The notes under the pieces are model-generated. The model was not told where the DNA came from. It searched no databases and was given only the letters and a program-made list of their open reading frames with translations. The position numbers were made by a program, and so were the translations under genes. DNA of 19,217 bases. It comes from Candidatus Staskawiczbacteria bacterium (GTDB taxonomy: Bacteria; Patescibacteriota; Minisyncoccia; Minisyncoccales; Staskawiczbacteraceae). Positions 12,027 through 18,892 of this stretch are shown in pieces; within the stretch, counting starts at the first letter, position 1, and every line of letters begins with the position of its first letter. The stretch lies in contig JAPLZA010000077.1 in assembly GCA_026395275.1 (NCBI GenBank), positions 1 to 19,217 on the forward strand, in the 5' to 3' direction.

Positions 12027-12073
12027 CGAAATTTTGGCTATGATATATCTTATACATTTAGGCCAAAATTTCG
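12027..12073 (-). other. Strong hairpin between rplJ and rplL
   Basis: A perfect 12-bp inverted repeat (CGAAATTTTGGC / GCCAAAATTTCG) spans 12027-12038 and 12062-12073, with a 23-nt AT-rich loop. On the minus-strand mRNA it lies in the 114-nt rplJ-rplL spacer, followed by a second small hairpin next to the rplL start. No U-tract follows, so it is not a terminator; RNA processing or translational tuning of the 1:4 L10:L12 ratio is a possible role. Confidence 0.7.
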
Positions 12074-12109
12074 CTGAACACCTTACTCGTTATTTATTTA
12101 ATTAATTAT

Positions 12110-12607
12110 TTATTTTTTATTTTCTCTAATTTTGTCCAACACTCTTACAAAGCTTGTCATTGAGCTGCTGAGCGAGCCGACCAATCTGCTCAATAATTCG
12201 TTTCTTGTAGGTATGTTTGCTAATTCCAAGACTCTTGCTTTATCAATAAATCTTTTTTCAAAAATTCCTCCTAAAATCTTAAAATTTTCGTGAGTCTTTG
12301 CGAATATATTTGAAATTCTTGCCGGAGCTATTTCGTCTTCAATTCCAAAAACCAATGCTAACTGGCCAGGGATAACCGCCTTCATTTTATTCCAATAAGT
12401 AATGCCAGACTGACCAAAAGCAATTCTAACCAATGTTTTCTTGGCAATTTTCAAGTTGCATCCCGCTTCTTTCAAAGATTTTCTCAATCCAAACATATCT
12501 TTGGACGGAACCTTTGCAAAATCAACAAAAATTACTGATTTCTGCTGTGCTATTTTTTCTTTTACGCTATCTATTTGTTTTGTTTTTTGTTCTTTTGTTA
12601 GTGCCAT
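12110..12607 (-). CDS. rplJ: 50S ribosomal protein L10
   Basis: 165 residues, typical length. The N-terminal rRNA-binding domain carries the family pattern (Lys-Glu-Lys-Ile-Ala-Gln-Gln, Ile-Phe-Val-Asp-Phe, Leu-Arg-Lys-Ser-Leu-Lys-Glu-Ala-Gly-Cys, Ala-Lys-Lys-Thr-Leu), and the C-terminal helix that binds L12 dimers is present. L10 is the base of the ribosomal stalk and also autoregulates its operon by binding the leader RNA. A matching leader lies directly upstream (12613-12704), and rplL follows. The ATG (12605-12607) is preceded by a T-rich tract that belongs to the leader terminator and shows no Shine-Dalgarno. Confidence 0.96.
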   Translation of the reverse strand: MALTKEQKTKQIDSVKEKIAQQKSVIFVDFAKVPSKDMFGLRKSLKEAGCNLKIAKKTLVRIAFGQSGITYWNKMKAVIPGQLALVFGIEDEIAPARISNIFAKTHENFKILGGIFEKRFIDKARVLELANIPTRNELLSRLVGSLSSSMTSFVRVLDKIRENKK

Positions 12608-12612
12608 ATATT

Positions 12613-12635
12613 AAAAAAACTGTCTCCACAGACAG
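12613..12635 (-). terminator. Conditional terminator in the rplJ leader
   Basis: A 6-bp stem CTGTCT / AGACAG with loop GTGG and seven T directly after ends 5 nt before the rplJ start. Its 5' arm is shared with the long-range P1 helix of the L10 leader, which makes termination conditional. Confidence 0.75.
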
Positions 12636-12704
12636 CAATAACTAGTATAAAACTAGTGATTTGCCTGGGCAGGAATTTAAAGCTTTCGCTACCTGCTGTC
12701 TATG
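12613..12704 (-). ncRNA. Ribosomal protein L10 leader with attenuator
   Basis: Minus-strand RNA carries the L10-leader hallmarks: AGACAGCAGG (12701-12692) and CCTGCC (12669-12664 region) around a GNRA-like AGC-GAAA-GCT hairpin, plus an ACTAGT/ACTAGT hairpin (12641-12657). AGACAGCA (12701-12694) can pair with TGCTGTCT (12637-12630), extendable to 11 bp. That pairing competes with the terminator hairpin CTGTCT-GTGG-AGACAG (12635-12620), which is followed by T7 (12619-12613). Known L10 leaders mediate feedback by the L10-L12 complex. The direction of the switch is not provable by eye. Confidence 0.82.
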
Positions 12705-12727
12705 GCTTATTAATTAATTGTAAGTAT

Positions 12728-12756
12728 ATCTTAATCTATAACTTAAACCTTGTCAA
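12728..12756 (-). promoter_or_regulatory. Promoter of rplJ-rplL
   Basis: On the minus strand a perfect -35 TTGACA (12751-12756) and -10 TAAGAT (12728-12733, 4/6) are 17 bp apart. The predicted start near 12721 gives a leader of about 115 nt covering the L10 element. Confidence 0.65.
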
Positions 12757-12773
12757 TACCACCATCCATAAAA

Positions 12774-13589
12774 TTATTTTAATTTATTATTTTTATTTTT
12801 TAGAAGCTTCCTTTTTTCACTTTTCAATTCCCTAATATGCTTCTCTGGTAAAAGATCTTCTGGCAATGTGCCACCTATATCTTTAATCGTCTGTCTGACC
12901 TTTCCCCCAACCATGAAGTGTGCTCTCGACGCCAAATCGTCTCCCCTAATATTATCTTTTTTAATTTTTTCGCTTGTTTGTGTGATACGAAACAAATTTG
13001 CAGCCAATTCGGTTGTCCCTGCTCTATCTAAAAGCTCTCCTTTCTTTATACCCTTTTTAGTTTCAATGTTCGCAAGTGGCATCCCATATAATCCCTTGTA
13101 ACCAGCGTCGTTGAATGAACCGAATTTTGTTACGCCGGCTCCCTTCGCCGTACCAAAAAGTTTTTTATTTTCAACAGAAACTTCTCCCCTGATAAATAAT
13201 CTTTTGTCGGCTTCGGAAAGATTTCCGAATAATTCTTGTTTTCTGGTTTGTATTGCAAAATAAGTTTGAGCCAAAGCTATTTCTGATTTTTTTGAATCAC
13301 CGTTTTGCGCGATTAAATAGCAGGCATATCTGTCTAATTTCCAATCGCGGACTTCTCTGACCGTGCCAGAACCTATTTCAACCATTTTAACCAACTGGTT
13401 AAAATGGTTATCCACAGCCTGACCGCTGTTTATACAAGCTTTGGCTGCCCTGGCAATAACCTCCTCCGCTTTCTGCCAATTCGGATAGCCCAACAATGGC
13501 AATAATTCTCTGGCCTGCCAATATTCTACTTTGTTTTCATCAATTTTTTTAATACTCTCAAAATCTTTATTAAGAGAATTAACTATCAT
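12774..13589 (-). CDS. dinD: DNA damage-inducible protein D (DinD)
   Basis: A full-length match in character to E. coli DinD (274 aa): BRO-N-like N-terminal domain (Tyr-Trp-Gln-Ala-Arg-Glu-Leu-Leu-Pro-Leu-Leu-Gly-Tyr), then Ala-Cys-x-Asn-Ser-Gly, Arg-Tyr-Ala-Cys-Tyr-Leu-x-x-Gln-Asn-Gly-Asp, Gln-Thr-Tyr-Phe-Ala-Ile-Gln-Thr-Arg, Gly-Leu-Tyr-Gly, Ser/Thr-Thr-Glu-Leu-Ala-Ala-Asn-Leu-Phe-Arg-x-Thr-Gln-Thr, and Gly-x-Lys-Val-Arg-Gln-Thr-Ile. E. coli DinD is SOS-induced and modulates RecA. I prefer the ATG at 13587-13589, since GGAG lies 6 nt upstream; an ATG at 13601 adds 4 residues. No LexA box of the E. coli or Gram-positive type is evident. DinD is scattered among bacteria and often mobile, fitting an accessory block here. 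Confidence 0.92.
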   Translation of the reverse strand: MIVNSLNKDFESIKKIDENKVEYWQARELLPLLGYPNWQKAEEVIARAAKACINSGQAVDNHFNQLVKMVEIGSGTVREVRDWKLDRYACYLIAQNGDSKKSEIALAQTYFAIQTRKQELFGNLSEADKRLFIRGEVSVENKKLFGTAKGAGVTKFGSFNDAGYKGLYGMPLANIETKKGIKKGELLDRAGTTELAANLFRITQTSEKIKKDNIRGDDLASRAHFMVGGKVRQTIKDIGGTLPEDLLPEKHIRELKSEKRKLLKNKNNKLK

Positions 13590-13645
13590 TTCTTTCTCCA
13601 TAAATCTGTTTTTTATTTCTCAATTAATTTTTATTTAATTTTCTG

Positions 13646-13659
13646 TAGTTCTAAAACTA
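13646..13659. promoter_or_regulatory. Short inverted repeat upstream of dinD
   Basis: TAGTT (13646-13650), a 4-bp spacer and AACTA (13655-13659) form a small palindrome about 57 bp upstream of the dinD start, in the only spacer before it. It could be a repressor operator, but it is short enough to be chance in AT-rich DNA. Confidence 0.25.
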
Positions 13660-13676
13660 ATTTTTCTGAAATCATA

Positions 13677-14585
13677 TTATTTCCCCCAATTTTCGTATAA
13701 CTTTTTTGACCACTCAATAGTTTCTTTTTTCTTTGCTTTCTCTGTGTTTAGAAATTGCGGGTCCGGAATCATTCCTACCCTCCATAGGTCTAGCCTATCA
13801 GCATCCCAACATGTTTGTACTGTTATATCATCACTCTTAGCTCCTGGCTGGCAATGAAAATCACAGGCGTATTTTAATTGCTCCATTTGTTTTTTAGACA
13901 AATCGCCACCCTCTAGATGAAAAAACTCGTTTACAAATTCACCGGCCCTATGACCGTGTAATGGGTCGTCGCCTTCGTTTTCCCTTTTAACATCGTGAAA
14001 ATACGCAAAACAGCAAATTACCTCCCAATCTGCATCTGTGCCTTCTGACAGATACTTTCCTATAATTCTTACTCTTTTCCAATGATTAATGCCATGTGGG
14101 CTACTCATATCAAGCTTAAATTGTTCTTTTGCTATTTTTATAAGTAAATCCTTATTTATATATTCCTCACATTCTTCTCCACCCTTTTTATAAGAGTTCT
14201 TATTAACCTTATAATCCTGATAAATTAATAATGCCATTTCTTCAATGTGTTTTCGCTGATACTCTTCATCATATTCTGCTTTGGCAAACAAATCTTTAAT
14301 AAATTCTTCTGGGTCAGCTGGATTACTATCTTCTATCGCATCAAAAACATTAAAAATATCCGTTAAAACATAATCAGAAAACGGACCTGAAAACCACATT
14401 GGTGGAGTATATGAGCCAAACATTTCCCAATGACACTTCATTGCATCAATAGTCTCTGGAATAAAATCGTAAAATTCAGCAATTGGCTCGCCACATTTTG
14501 GACATTTAAAATCCTTCTTGAATGGGATATAAGAAGCAGAGCATTTGGTACATTTAAATTCTTCACATCCTGAATGAGCTGTCAT
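13677..14585 (-). CDS. Zinc-ribbon plus HD-domain protein
   Basis: 302 residues. The N-terminus has a rubredoxin-like zinc ribbon, Cys12-x2-Cys15 and Cys28-x2-Cys31. A middle acidic helical region (about 40-150) has no recognised motif. The C-terminal half is an HD phosphohydrolase-like domain: His168 (in His-Gly-Ile-Asn-His-Trp-Lys-Arg-Val), His197-Asp198, His210/His212, His244 and Asp261/Asp263, which together give the metal-binding set. HD proteins hydrolyse phosphate esters of nucleotides or other substrates; nothing here fixes the substrate. The ATG overlaps the stop of the 121-aa gene (ATGA, 14582-14585), so the two are probably translationally coupled and work together. Whether the ribbon binds nucleic acid or a protein is unknown. 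Confidence 0.75.
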   Translation of the reverse strand: MTAHSGCEEFKCTKCSASYIPFKKDFKCPKCGEPIAEFYDFIPETIDAMKCHWEMFGSYTPPMWFSGPFSDYVLTDIFNVFDAIEDSNPADPEEFIKDLFAKAEYDEEYQRKHIEEMALLIYQDYKVNKNSYKKGGEECEEYINKDLLIKIAKEQFKLDMSSPHGINHWKRVRIIGKYLSEGTDADWEVICCFAYFHDVKRENEGDDPLHGHRAGEFVNEFFHLEGGDLSKKQMEQLKYACDFHCQPGAKSDDITVQTCWDADRLDLWRVGMIPDPQFLNTEKAKKKETIEWSKKLYENWGK

Positions 14586-14947
14586 TTATTTCGTAAATTT
14601 AATAATTTGTTTGCTTCCTCTATGATGGTGCTTTTAAATATGTCAAAAGTATTATTTATTTCCTGATAGTCAATATTAAATTTCATATATTCGTAATATT
14701 CGTGTTTAACTAGTATGTTTATAACTTCCACAAAACTCTCTCCAGCAACATTTTTCCAGAAATTATCATCATCCATATCCTTAAGCAGTGTTTTTGCTGG
14801 TATTCCAGGACGAGTTGATAAGGTTTTTTTAATGAGTTCAACCTCGCTTAGGTTAGGATAAGCGTACTTAAATGATTTATAGCTTCGCAACATAGCTTTC
14901 GCTATCCCGCGAGCGAATCTTTTTTCTCCCCATTCAAAAAATCCCAT
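14582..14947 (-). CDS. Small protein of unknown function coupled to the HD protein
   Basis: 121 residues, predicted mostly helical. A basic, Arg/Lys-rich N-terminus (about 8-27, with Arg-Phe-Ala-Arg-Gly-Ile-Ala-Lys) is followed by a Pro-Asn-Leu-Ser-Glu-Val-Glu-Leu-Ile-Lys-Lys turn-helix, Arg-Pro-Gly near 46-48, and a Glu/Tyr-rich C-terminal half. No signal peptide, membrane segment or catalytic motif is seen, and I do not recognise the family. It shares a 4-bp ATGA overlap with the HD gene, which is the only clue to its role. Confidence 0.65.
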   Translation of the reverse strand: MGFFEWGEKRFARGIAKAMLRSYKSFKYAYPNLSEVELIKKTLSTRPGIPAKTLLKDMDDDNFWKNVAGESFVEVINILVKHEYYEYMKFNIDYQEINNTFDIFKSTIIEEANKLLNLRNK

Positions 14948-14964
14948 ATATTTGTTTTATTCCT

Positions 14965-15846
14965 TTATTTAACAATACGAACATTTATCGTTGGACAATT
15001 AATTCCATACGAAGCACAATCCATAGCATTTAATTGTTCTGGGCTGTACGCATTACCATCGTGTCTATAGGGTGCGTTTTCAAAATCATTCACTTGTTTT
15101 AGCTGACAGGATTGGCCGTTTCCTAAATAACCATCTTCACATCCACAGAGTCTGTCTCCATTAGAATCTCTCTCGTTAGTGGGGATACTATGTACACCAA
15201 ATTTCTCTTGGCAAATTTGTAATGGAGTTTTTACTGTTGCCTCCACACATTCAGTTTTTTCTGAATTTAATTGATAATTTGGTCGACAACCACAAGAAAG
15301 GCTACCATTAGAATTTAATTTTCCGCTCCAAATACTATTTGTACCAAAGTCATTCTGGCATGACTGAGTATAAGTGATACAATTTACGGTGCCATCGCAC
15401 TTAATAGGATTCGACATATCCAATACTTTATTTTCAGCATCACACACAGGGATTTTGGTGGCGACATAATTGCCATAATCTTCTGCAGTTTTAAAATACT
15501 GTCCAGTCGCGGGGTCAATGTATTTAGAACACTTAGGGGTTGCCGTTGATGCGGGGCTAGCTGTAGTTGTTTTAGGTGTTGTCTCAACAGTTGTTTTAGG
15601 GGTAGTTTTGACAACATCTTCTATGACTGGCTTTGTAGTCGTCGCACTATTGAGCTTACTTTCGAGTTCTTTCACTCTATTTTCTAAAATTTGTGTTTTG
15701 GTATCTGCCTTATGGAAAATATTATTCCAGATTCCCCAACTAAAAGGATTCCACCACGACGCAAATGCTATGGTGGGAACTAATAAAAAACTTACCAATA
15801 TTATTAAAATGATTGGCTTTATAACTTTATTGTTATTTTTTAGCAT
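14965..15846 (-). CDS. Exported Cys-rich repeat protein (CPR-type)
   Basis: 293 residues. A basic start and hydrophobic segment (about 11-29, ending Ala-Phe-Ala-Ser) form a signal peptide. Next comes Trp-Trp-Asn-Pro-Phe-Ser-Trp (31-37), a short coiled coil (about 48-67), then a Thr/Pro/Lys linker (about 69-104). Two EGF-like repeats of about 38-50 residues follow: Cys163..Cys185-x-Cys187..Cys200 and Cys212..Cys234-x-Cys236..Cys247. Both have Phe-Gly-x-x-Ser-Ile after the first Cys and Gly-Cys before the Tyr-x-(Leu/Gly)-(Asn/Gly) turn. Extra Cys pairs occur at 135/150/156 and 277/284. Disulfides at the cell surface are likely. Such proteins are typical of Parcubacteria surfaces; a host- or surface-contact role is only inference. 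Confidence 0.75.
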   Translation of the reverse strand: MLKNNNKVIKPIILIILVSFLLVPTIAFASWWNPFSWGIWNNIFHKADTKTQILENRVKELESKLNSATTTKPVIEDVVKTTPKTTVETTPKTTTASPASTATPKCSKYIDPATGQYFKTAEDYGNYVATKIPVCDAENKVLDMSNPIKCDGTVNCITYTQSCQNDFGTNSIWSGKLNSNGSLSCGCRPNYQLNSEKTECVEATVKTPLQICQEKFGVHSIPTNERDSNGDRLCGCEDGYLGNGQSCQLKQVNDFENAPYRHDGNAYSPEQLNAMDCASYGINCPTINVRIVK

Positions 15847-15942
15847 AATTTTGTTTATTTATAATAATCACTATGTTTAAAATTTTCCAAAAATTTTCTG
15901 ATGCTTCTCCTTGTTTTTATTGCTTCTTCTACTTTCATTTAT

Positions 15943-16974
15943 TTAGTGGCTTAGGTATTTAGCCTTTGCGGCGTTGTGTTGGTCTAAGGTTTCTGAAAAA
16001 ATTGTTTTGCCGTCGGTTAAATAATACCAATAATTTGTGGTTTTAGGATAAACAGCGGCAATTATTGAATTAATTCCAGGATTTGAAATTGGACCCTTGG
16101 GCAAACCATAATATTTATAAGTGTTATATGGAGAATTTATGGCCTTATCCTTTACTAAAATATCTGGATTGTCTGTAATATATATAATTGTTGAGTCTAA
16201 TTGTAACGGCATGTTTATTGCCAATCTTTTCCACAAAATACCGGAAACTATTTTTTTATCATCAAATGTTCTGACTTCTTTTTCAATCATGGAAGCCATT
16301 GTGACTATATTAAAAATAGATCTTTTTTTATTTTTTATTTCTTCTCTTAGGTCTGGCGTTAATTTTTTATCAAAATTAGCCAGCATTGCGCTCAACACAT
16401 CTTCACAGCTTTCTCCTTTGCTAATTTCATAAGTATCGGGAAACAAATAGCCTTCTAAATCAACATTTTTAGGTTTATCCTCTAAAAAGCTGAACTCCCC
16501 GGAATAATCTTTTTTAACAAGAGAAATAAAATAATCCTGCTTACATATACCTTTTGATTCTAAATATTTGCCAATATCTTTTTTATCCCAACCTTCTAAA
16601 ATTATCACGTTATCTCTAATCACGTCTCCCTGGTCCATTTTGTTTACAATGTCATAGGCAGACATTCTGGGAGACAAATTATATTCTCCGGCCTGTAGGT
16701 TTGAATGTTTCAAAGATACTATCGCATAAAACTTAAAAAAATATGTGCTTCTTATTGTTCCCAATTTTTGCAAACTATCTGCAATTTGGTCATCTGACCA
16801 GCCATTTTGCACAGTAAAAATAATCGTTTCATGAGAACCGGGTATTATTGGCACATAAATCTCAAAACACACATAAAAAAACGCCAATAAAAAAACTGTT
16901 GTGATAATTGATGTTGCTTTCTTCAAAGATTTTGCGGATATTTTAGAAAAATCTTTGTTTTTTAACCAGTTCAT
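15943..16974 (-). CDS. mltG: Endolytic murein transglycosylase MltG
   Basis: 343 residues, normal for the family. A cytoplasmic start and one TM helix (about 22-45) are followed by a LysM-like region (Asn57-Gly-Trp-Ser-Asp-Asp, Leu67, Ala95-Gly-Glu-Tyr) and the YceG catalytic domain. That domain has Leu173-Glu-Gly-Tyr-Leu-Phe-Pro-Asp-Thr-Tyr-Glu-Ile, the catalytic glutamate Glu231 in Ala-Ser-Met-Ile-Glu-Lys-Glu, Asp260-Ser-Thr, and Ser281-Pro-Tyr-Asn-Thr-Tyr..Gly-Leu-Pro-x-Gly-Pro-Ile-Ser-Asn-Pro-Gly. It cleaves nascent glycan strands in the membrane's outer face to set their length. An AAGGA lies 8 nt before the ATG, which overlaps the previous gene's TGA by 4 bp. Confidence 0.95.
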   Translation of the reverse strand: MNWLKNKDFSKISAKSLKKATSIITTVFLLAFFYVCFEIYVPIIPGSHETIIFTVQNGWSDDQIADSLQKLGTIRSTYFFKFYAIVSLKHSNLQAGEYNLSPRMSAYDIVNKMDQGDVIRDNVIILEGWDKKDIGKYLESKGICKQDYFISLVKKDYSGEFSFLEDKPKNVDLEGYLFPDTYEISKGESCEDVLSAMLANFDKKLTPDLREEIKNKKRSIFNIVTMASMIEKEVRTFDDKKIVSGILWKRLAINMPLQLDSTIIYITDNPDILVKDKAINSPYNTYKYYGLPKGPISNPGINSIIAAVYPKTTNYWYYLTDGKTIFSETLDQHNAAKAKYLSH

Positions 16975-17300
16975 AATAGTTTTCCTTGTCTTAATAATTT
17001 AGAAACGTTTGCTGATTTTTCCTCACCCGTTTTAGTTAATATAAAATACGTCTTTGGATCTCCTATTATTAATTTTTCGTTTCTTAAGGCTCTTAACGGC
17101 CTGTCTAGTTTTCTGGAGTCTGGCCAAACCGGGTATCTGGGGAATTTTAGAGTGTCTGGAAATAAAGTAAAGCATTCCTTAACCAATCTTTCAAAACTGC
17201 ACTGCTCTGAGTTTGATATAACAGAATGTATGCAAAAGAGTATAAGGTCTTCCACCGATGCCTTAGAAAAATTTAAATTTTGAGTTTTCTTATTAATCAT
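16971..17300 (-). CDS. Conserved hypothetical protein, possible winged helix
   Basis: 109 residues. The N-terminal half is helical (Ser-Val-Glu-Asp-Leu-Ile-Leu-Phe-Cys-Ile-His). It is followed by Phe-Pro-Arg-Tyr-Pro-Val-Trp-Pro-Asp-Ser-Arg-Lys-Leu-Asp-Arg-Pro-Leu-Arg, a likely recognition-helix region, then a beta-wing-like Tyr-Phe-Ile-Leu-Thr-Lys-Thr-Gly-Glu-Glu. That pattern fits a winged helix-turn-helix, but I cannot name the family. It precedes mltG with a 4-bp ATGA overlap, so it is co-translated with it. A leaderless-type promoter sits just before the ATG. Confidence 0.65.
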   Translation of the reverse strand: MINKKTQNLNFSKASVEDLILFCIHSVISNSEQCSFERLVKECFTLFPDTLKFPRYPVWPDSRKLDRPLRALRNEKLIIGDPKTYFILTKTGEEKSANVSKLLRQGKLL

Positions 17301-17307
17301 AACAAGA

Positions 17308-17337
17308 ATTAGAAATCTGGCAGTGGGCTTTGGGCAA
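17308..17337 (-). promoter_or_regulatory. Promoter of the small gene-mltG operon
   Basis: On the minus strand -35 TTGCCC (17332-17337, 4/6) and -10 TCTAAT (17308-17313, 5/6) are 18 bp apart. The -10 ends 7 nt before the ATG at 17298-17300, implying a leaderless transcript. Confidence 0.45.
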
Positions 17338-17435
17338 TGTTAGAATCGCAATTCTCAACAGTTTAGCGACTATTTAGGATATGCGGGAACATCTTCCAGC
17401 TCACTTAATTACTTATTTATATCCCAAACTTAACC

Positions 17436-17457
17436 AAAATGCCAGAGCTACTGGCAT
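17436..17457 (-). terminator. Possible terminator of the metal-homeostasis operon
   Basis: A 7-bp stem ATGCCAG / CTGGCAT (17439-17457, 5-nt loop) lies 34 bp past the stop of the HMA-SafE gene. On the minus strand it is followed only by a short T run (TTTTGGTT), so it is a weak intrinsic terminator candidate. The rest of the 190-bp spacer up to the 17332-17337 box shows no gene. Confidence 0.45.
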
Positions 17458-17490
17458 AGTTTAGTTTATATTTACCCCATTATTATTGTT

Positions 17491-18879
17491 TTAATTATGG
17501 CACATTCCCGTACAGGTTGGAGTTGCCGAGTTAATCTGTTCGGTTGTTGCATTACCGTTATCGGTAATTACAAAGTTGCCAGAAATCATACCCATCCAGC
17601 AAGCCCACTTTATCGTGCCAACCTTGTCGGGTGTAAATTCAATAGTATTCATTCCTGTCTTTAATTTAATATCAAGATTATAGTCGTTCACATAAATTTG
17701 CGTGGCACAAGGTAATTTAATTGCGTTTATATTCCACTTTACAGGAATACCTTTTTTAAGGACAAAAACTTTTGGCGACCAATTATTCCCGTCAATCGTC
17801 ATATTTATTTCCTGATAGCCGTTTACGATGTTTGCACTCGTGCCAGAGCCAGCCCCGAATATCCTTGTTTCAATTGACTGCAAATCCCAAGAACTCCCAG
17901 TTAAAGCAAGACCTGTGTTTATCATAATAAACCCAAGAATAAAAACCAAGACAGCAGATACTTTTAATATCTTGCTTGTTGTTTTATGGCTGATAACTGA
18001 TACCAAGCTCCCAAAACCAATTAGAACTGGCAGTGTTCCCAATCCAAAAACCGCCAAGCTAATCGCTCCAACCCTGAAACTCCCAGAGCCGATAGCGTAA
18101 AGATACATTGCTTGCAATGGCCCACAAGCAATAAATAGCCCAGTTAATAACCCTGTTATCATTGGAGCGAAATATGCTCCTTTCGCTTTCTTTGATGCTT
18201 CTGCTGAAAACTTTGATAAAAACTTTGGATTGAGTTGAAATCTCCTAAACCAACTAAAACCAAACATAGACAAGGCGTAAAACACCATAAATATGCCTGC
18301 CAGAACTGCTATTATGCCTCTTAATTGTGTTGAGAAAGCAATAAAGCCACCGATCAGTCCAAGCGTTCCGCCAATCACTGCGTAAGATAATGTTTTTGAA
18401 GCTCCATAAACTAAATGCTGTGAAAATCCTTTGTGTCCTTTCAGGGCATTTTTTGTTGTGTAAGAAACTATAAATCCGCCACACATTGAGATGCAGTGAA
18501 AGCCAGTCAATAATCCTACAACAAATAATATAAGCAAGTTGGCACTCTCGCCTGCTTTTGGCAACTGAAAACCAGAAACATTAAAATCAAAGCCGACAAA
18601 CAGAGCGTAAACAATAAGCAGGGCTATTAAAATAATTGCTATCCAGCCCCAGATGTTTAAGCCGTTTTTTTTATTAGTGGCTTCGGTTGCTTCGTATCCT
18701 GCTTTTTTGATTACCTCTTTAATTTCTGCCTCGCTGATTTTACCCTCGTCAAAGTCAATTTCTGCTTTTCCTTTTGCGTAGCTGGCAGAAACGCTGTTAA
18801 CTTTATTTTCAAGCGATTTTTCTATTAACTGAGAGCAGGAATTGCAGTGCATTCCTGTTATCTTAAATATCTTTTTCAT
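17491..18879 (-). CDS. HMA - SafE/TauE-like membrane - cupredoxin fusion (copper handling)
   Basis: 462 residues in three parts. Residues 1-66 form a heavy-metal-associated domain with Met10-His-Cys12-x2-Cys15. About 75-325 is a polytopic SafE/DsbD-like membrane domain with paired motifs Gly126-Phe-His-Cys129-Ile-Ser-Met-Cys133-Gly-Gly and Ala251-Cys252-Gly-Pro. About 350-438 is an extracytoplasmic cupredoxin-like beta domain with Cys391, Cys427, Met429 and Met431 as candidate copper ligands, followed by a tail Cys456-x-x-x-Cys460-His. Proteins of this kind are linked to copper export or delivery. It starts 13 bp after the permease stop and is probably co-transcribed with it. Copper is the most likely metal, by inference. 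Confidence 0.85.
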   Translation of the reverse strand: MKKIFKITGMHCNSCSQLIEKSLENKVNSVSASYAKGKAEIDFDEGKISEAEIKEVIKKAGYEATEATNKKNGLNIWGWIAIILIALLIVYALFVGFDFNVSGFQLPKAGESANLLILFVVGLLTGFHCISMCGGFIVSYTTKNALKGHKGFSQHLVYGASKTLSYAVIGGTLGLIGGFIAFSTQLRGIIAVLAGIFMVFYALSMFGFSWFRRFQLNPKFLSKFSAEASKKAKGAYFAPMITGLLTGLFIACGPLQAMYLYAIGSGSFRVGAISLAVFGLGTLPVLIGFGSLVSVISHKTTSKILKVSAVLVFILGFIMINTGLALTGSSWDLQSIETRIFGAGSGTSANIVNGYQEINMTIDGNNWSPKVFVLKKGIPVKWNINAIKLPCATQIYVNDYNLDIKLKTGMNTIEFTPDKVGTIKWACWMGMISGNFVITDNGNATTEQINSATPTCTGMCHN

Positions 18880-18892
18880 AAGTTTGTAAAAA

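Noticed and set aside
12774..15846. A prophage, integrative element or CRISPR/defence island
   Set aside because: No integrase, transposase, structural phage gene, CRISPR repeat or recognised defence gene is present; the block is only accessory in character.
17338..17435. A tRNA, small RNA or remnant gene in the spacer before the mltG operon
   Set aside because: No cloverleaf could be drawn on either strand, and the short reading frames have no start signal or family resemblance.
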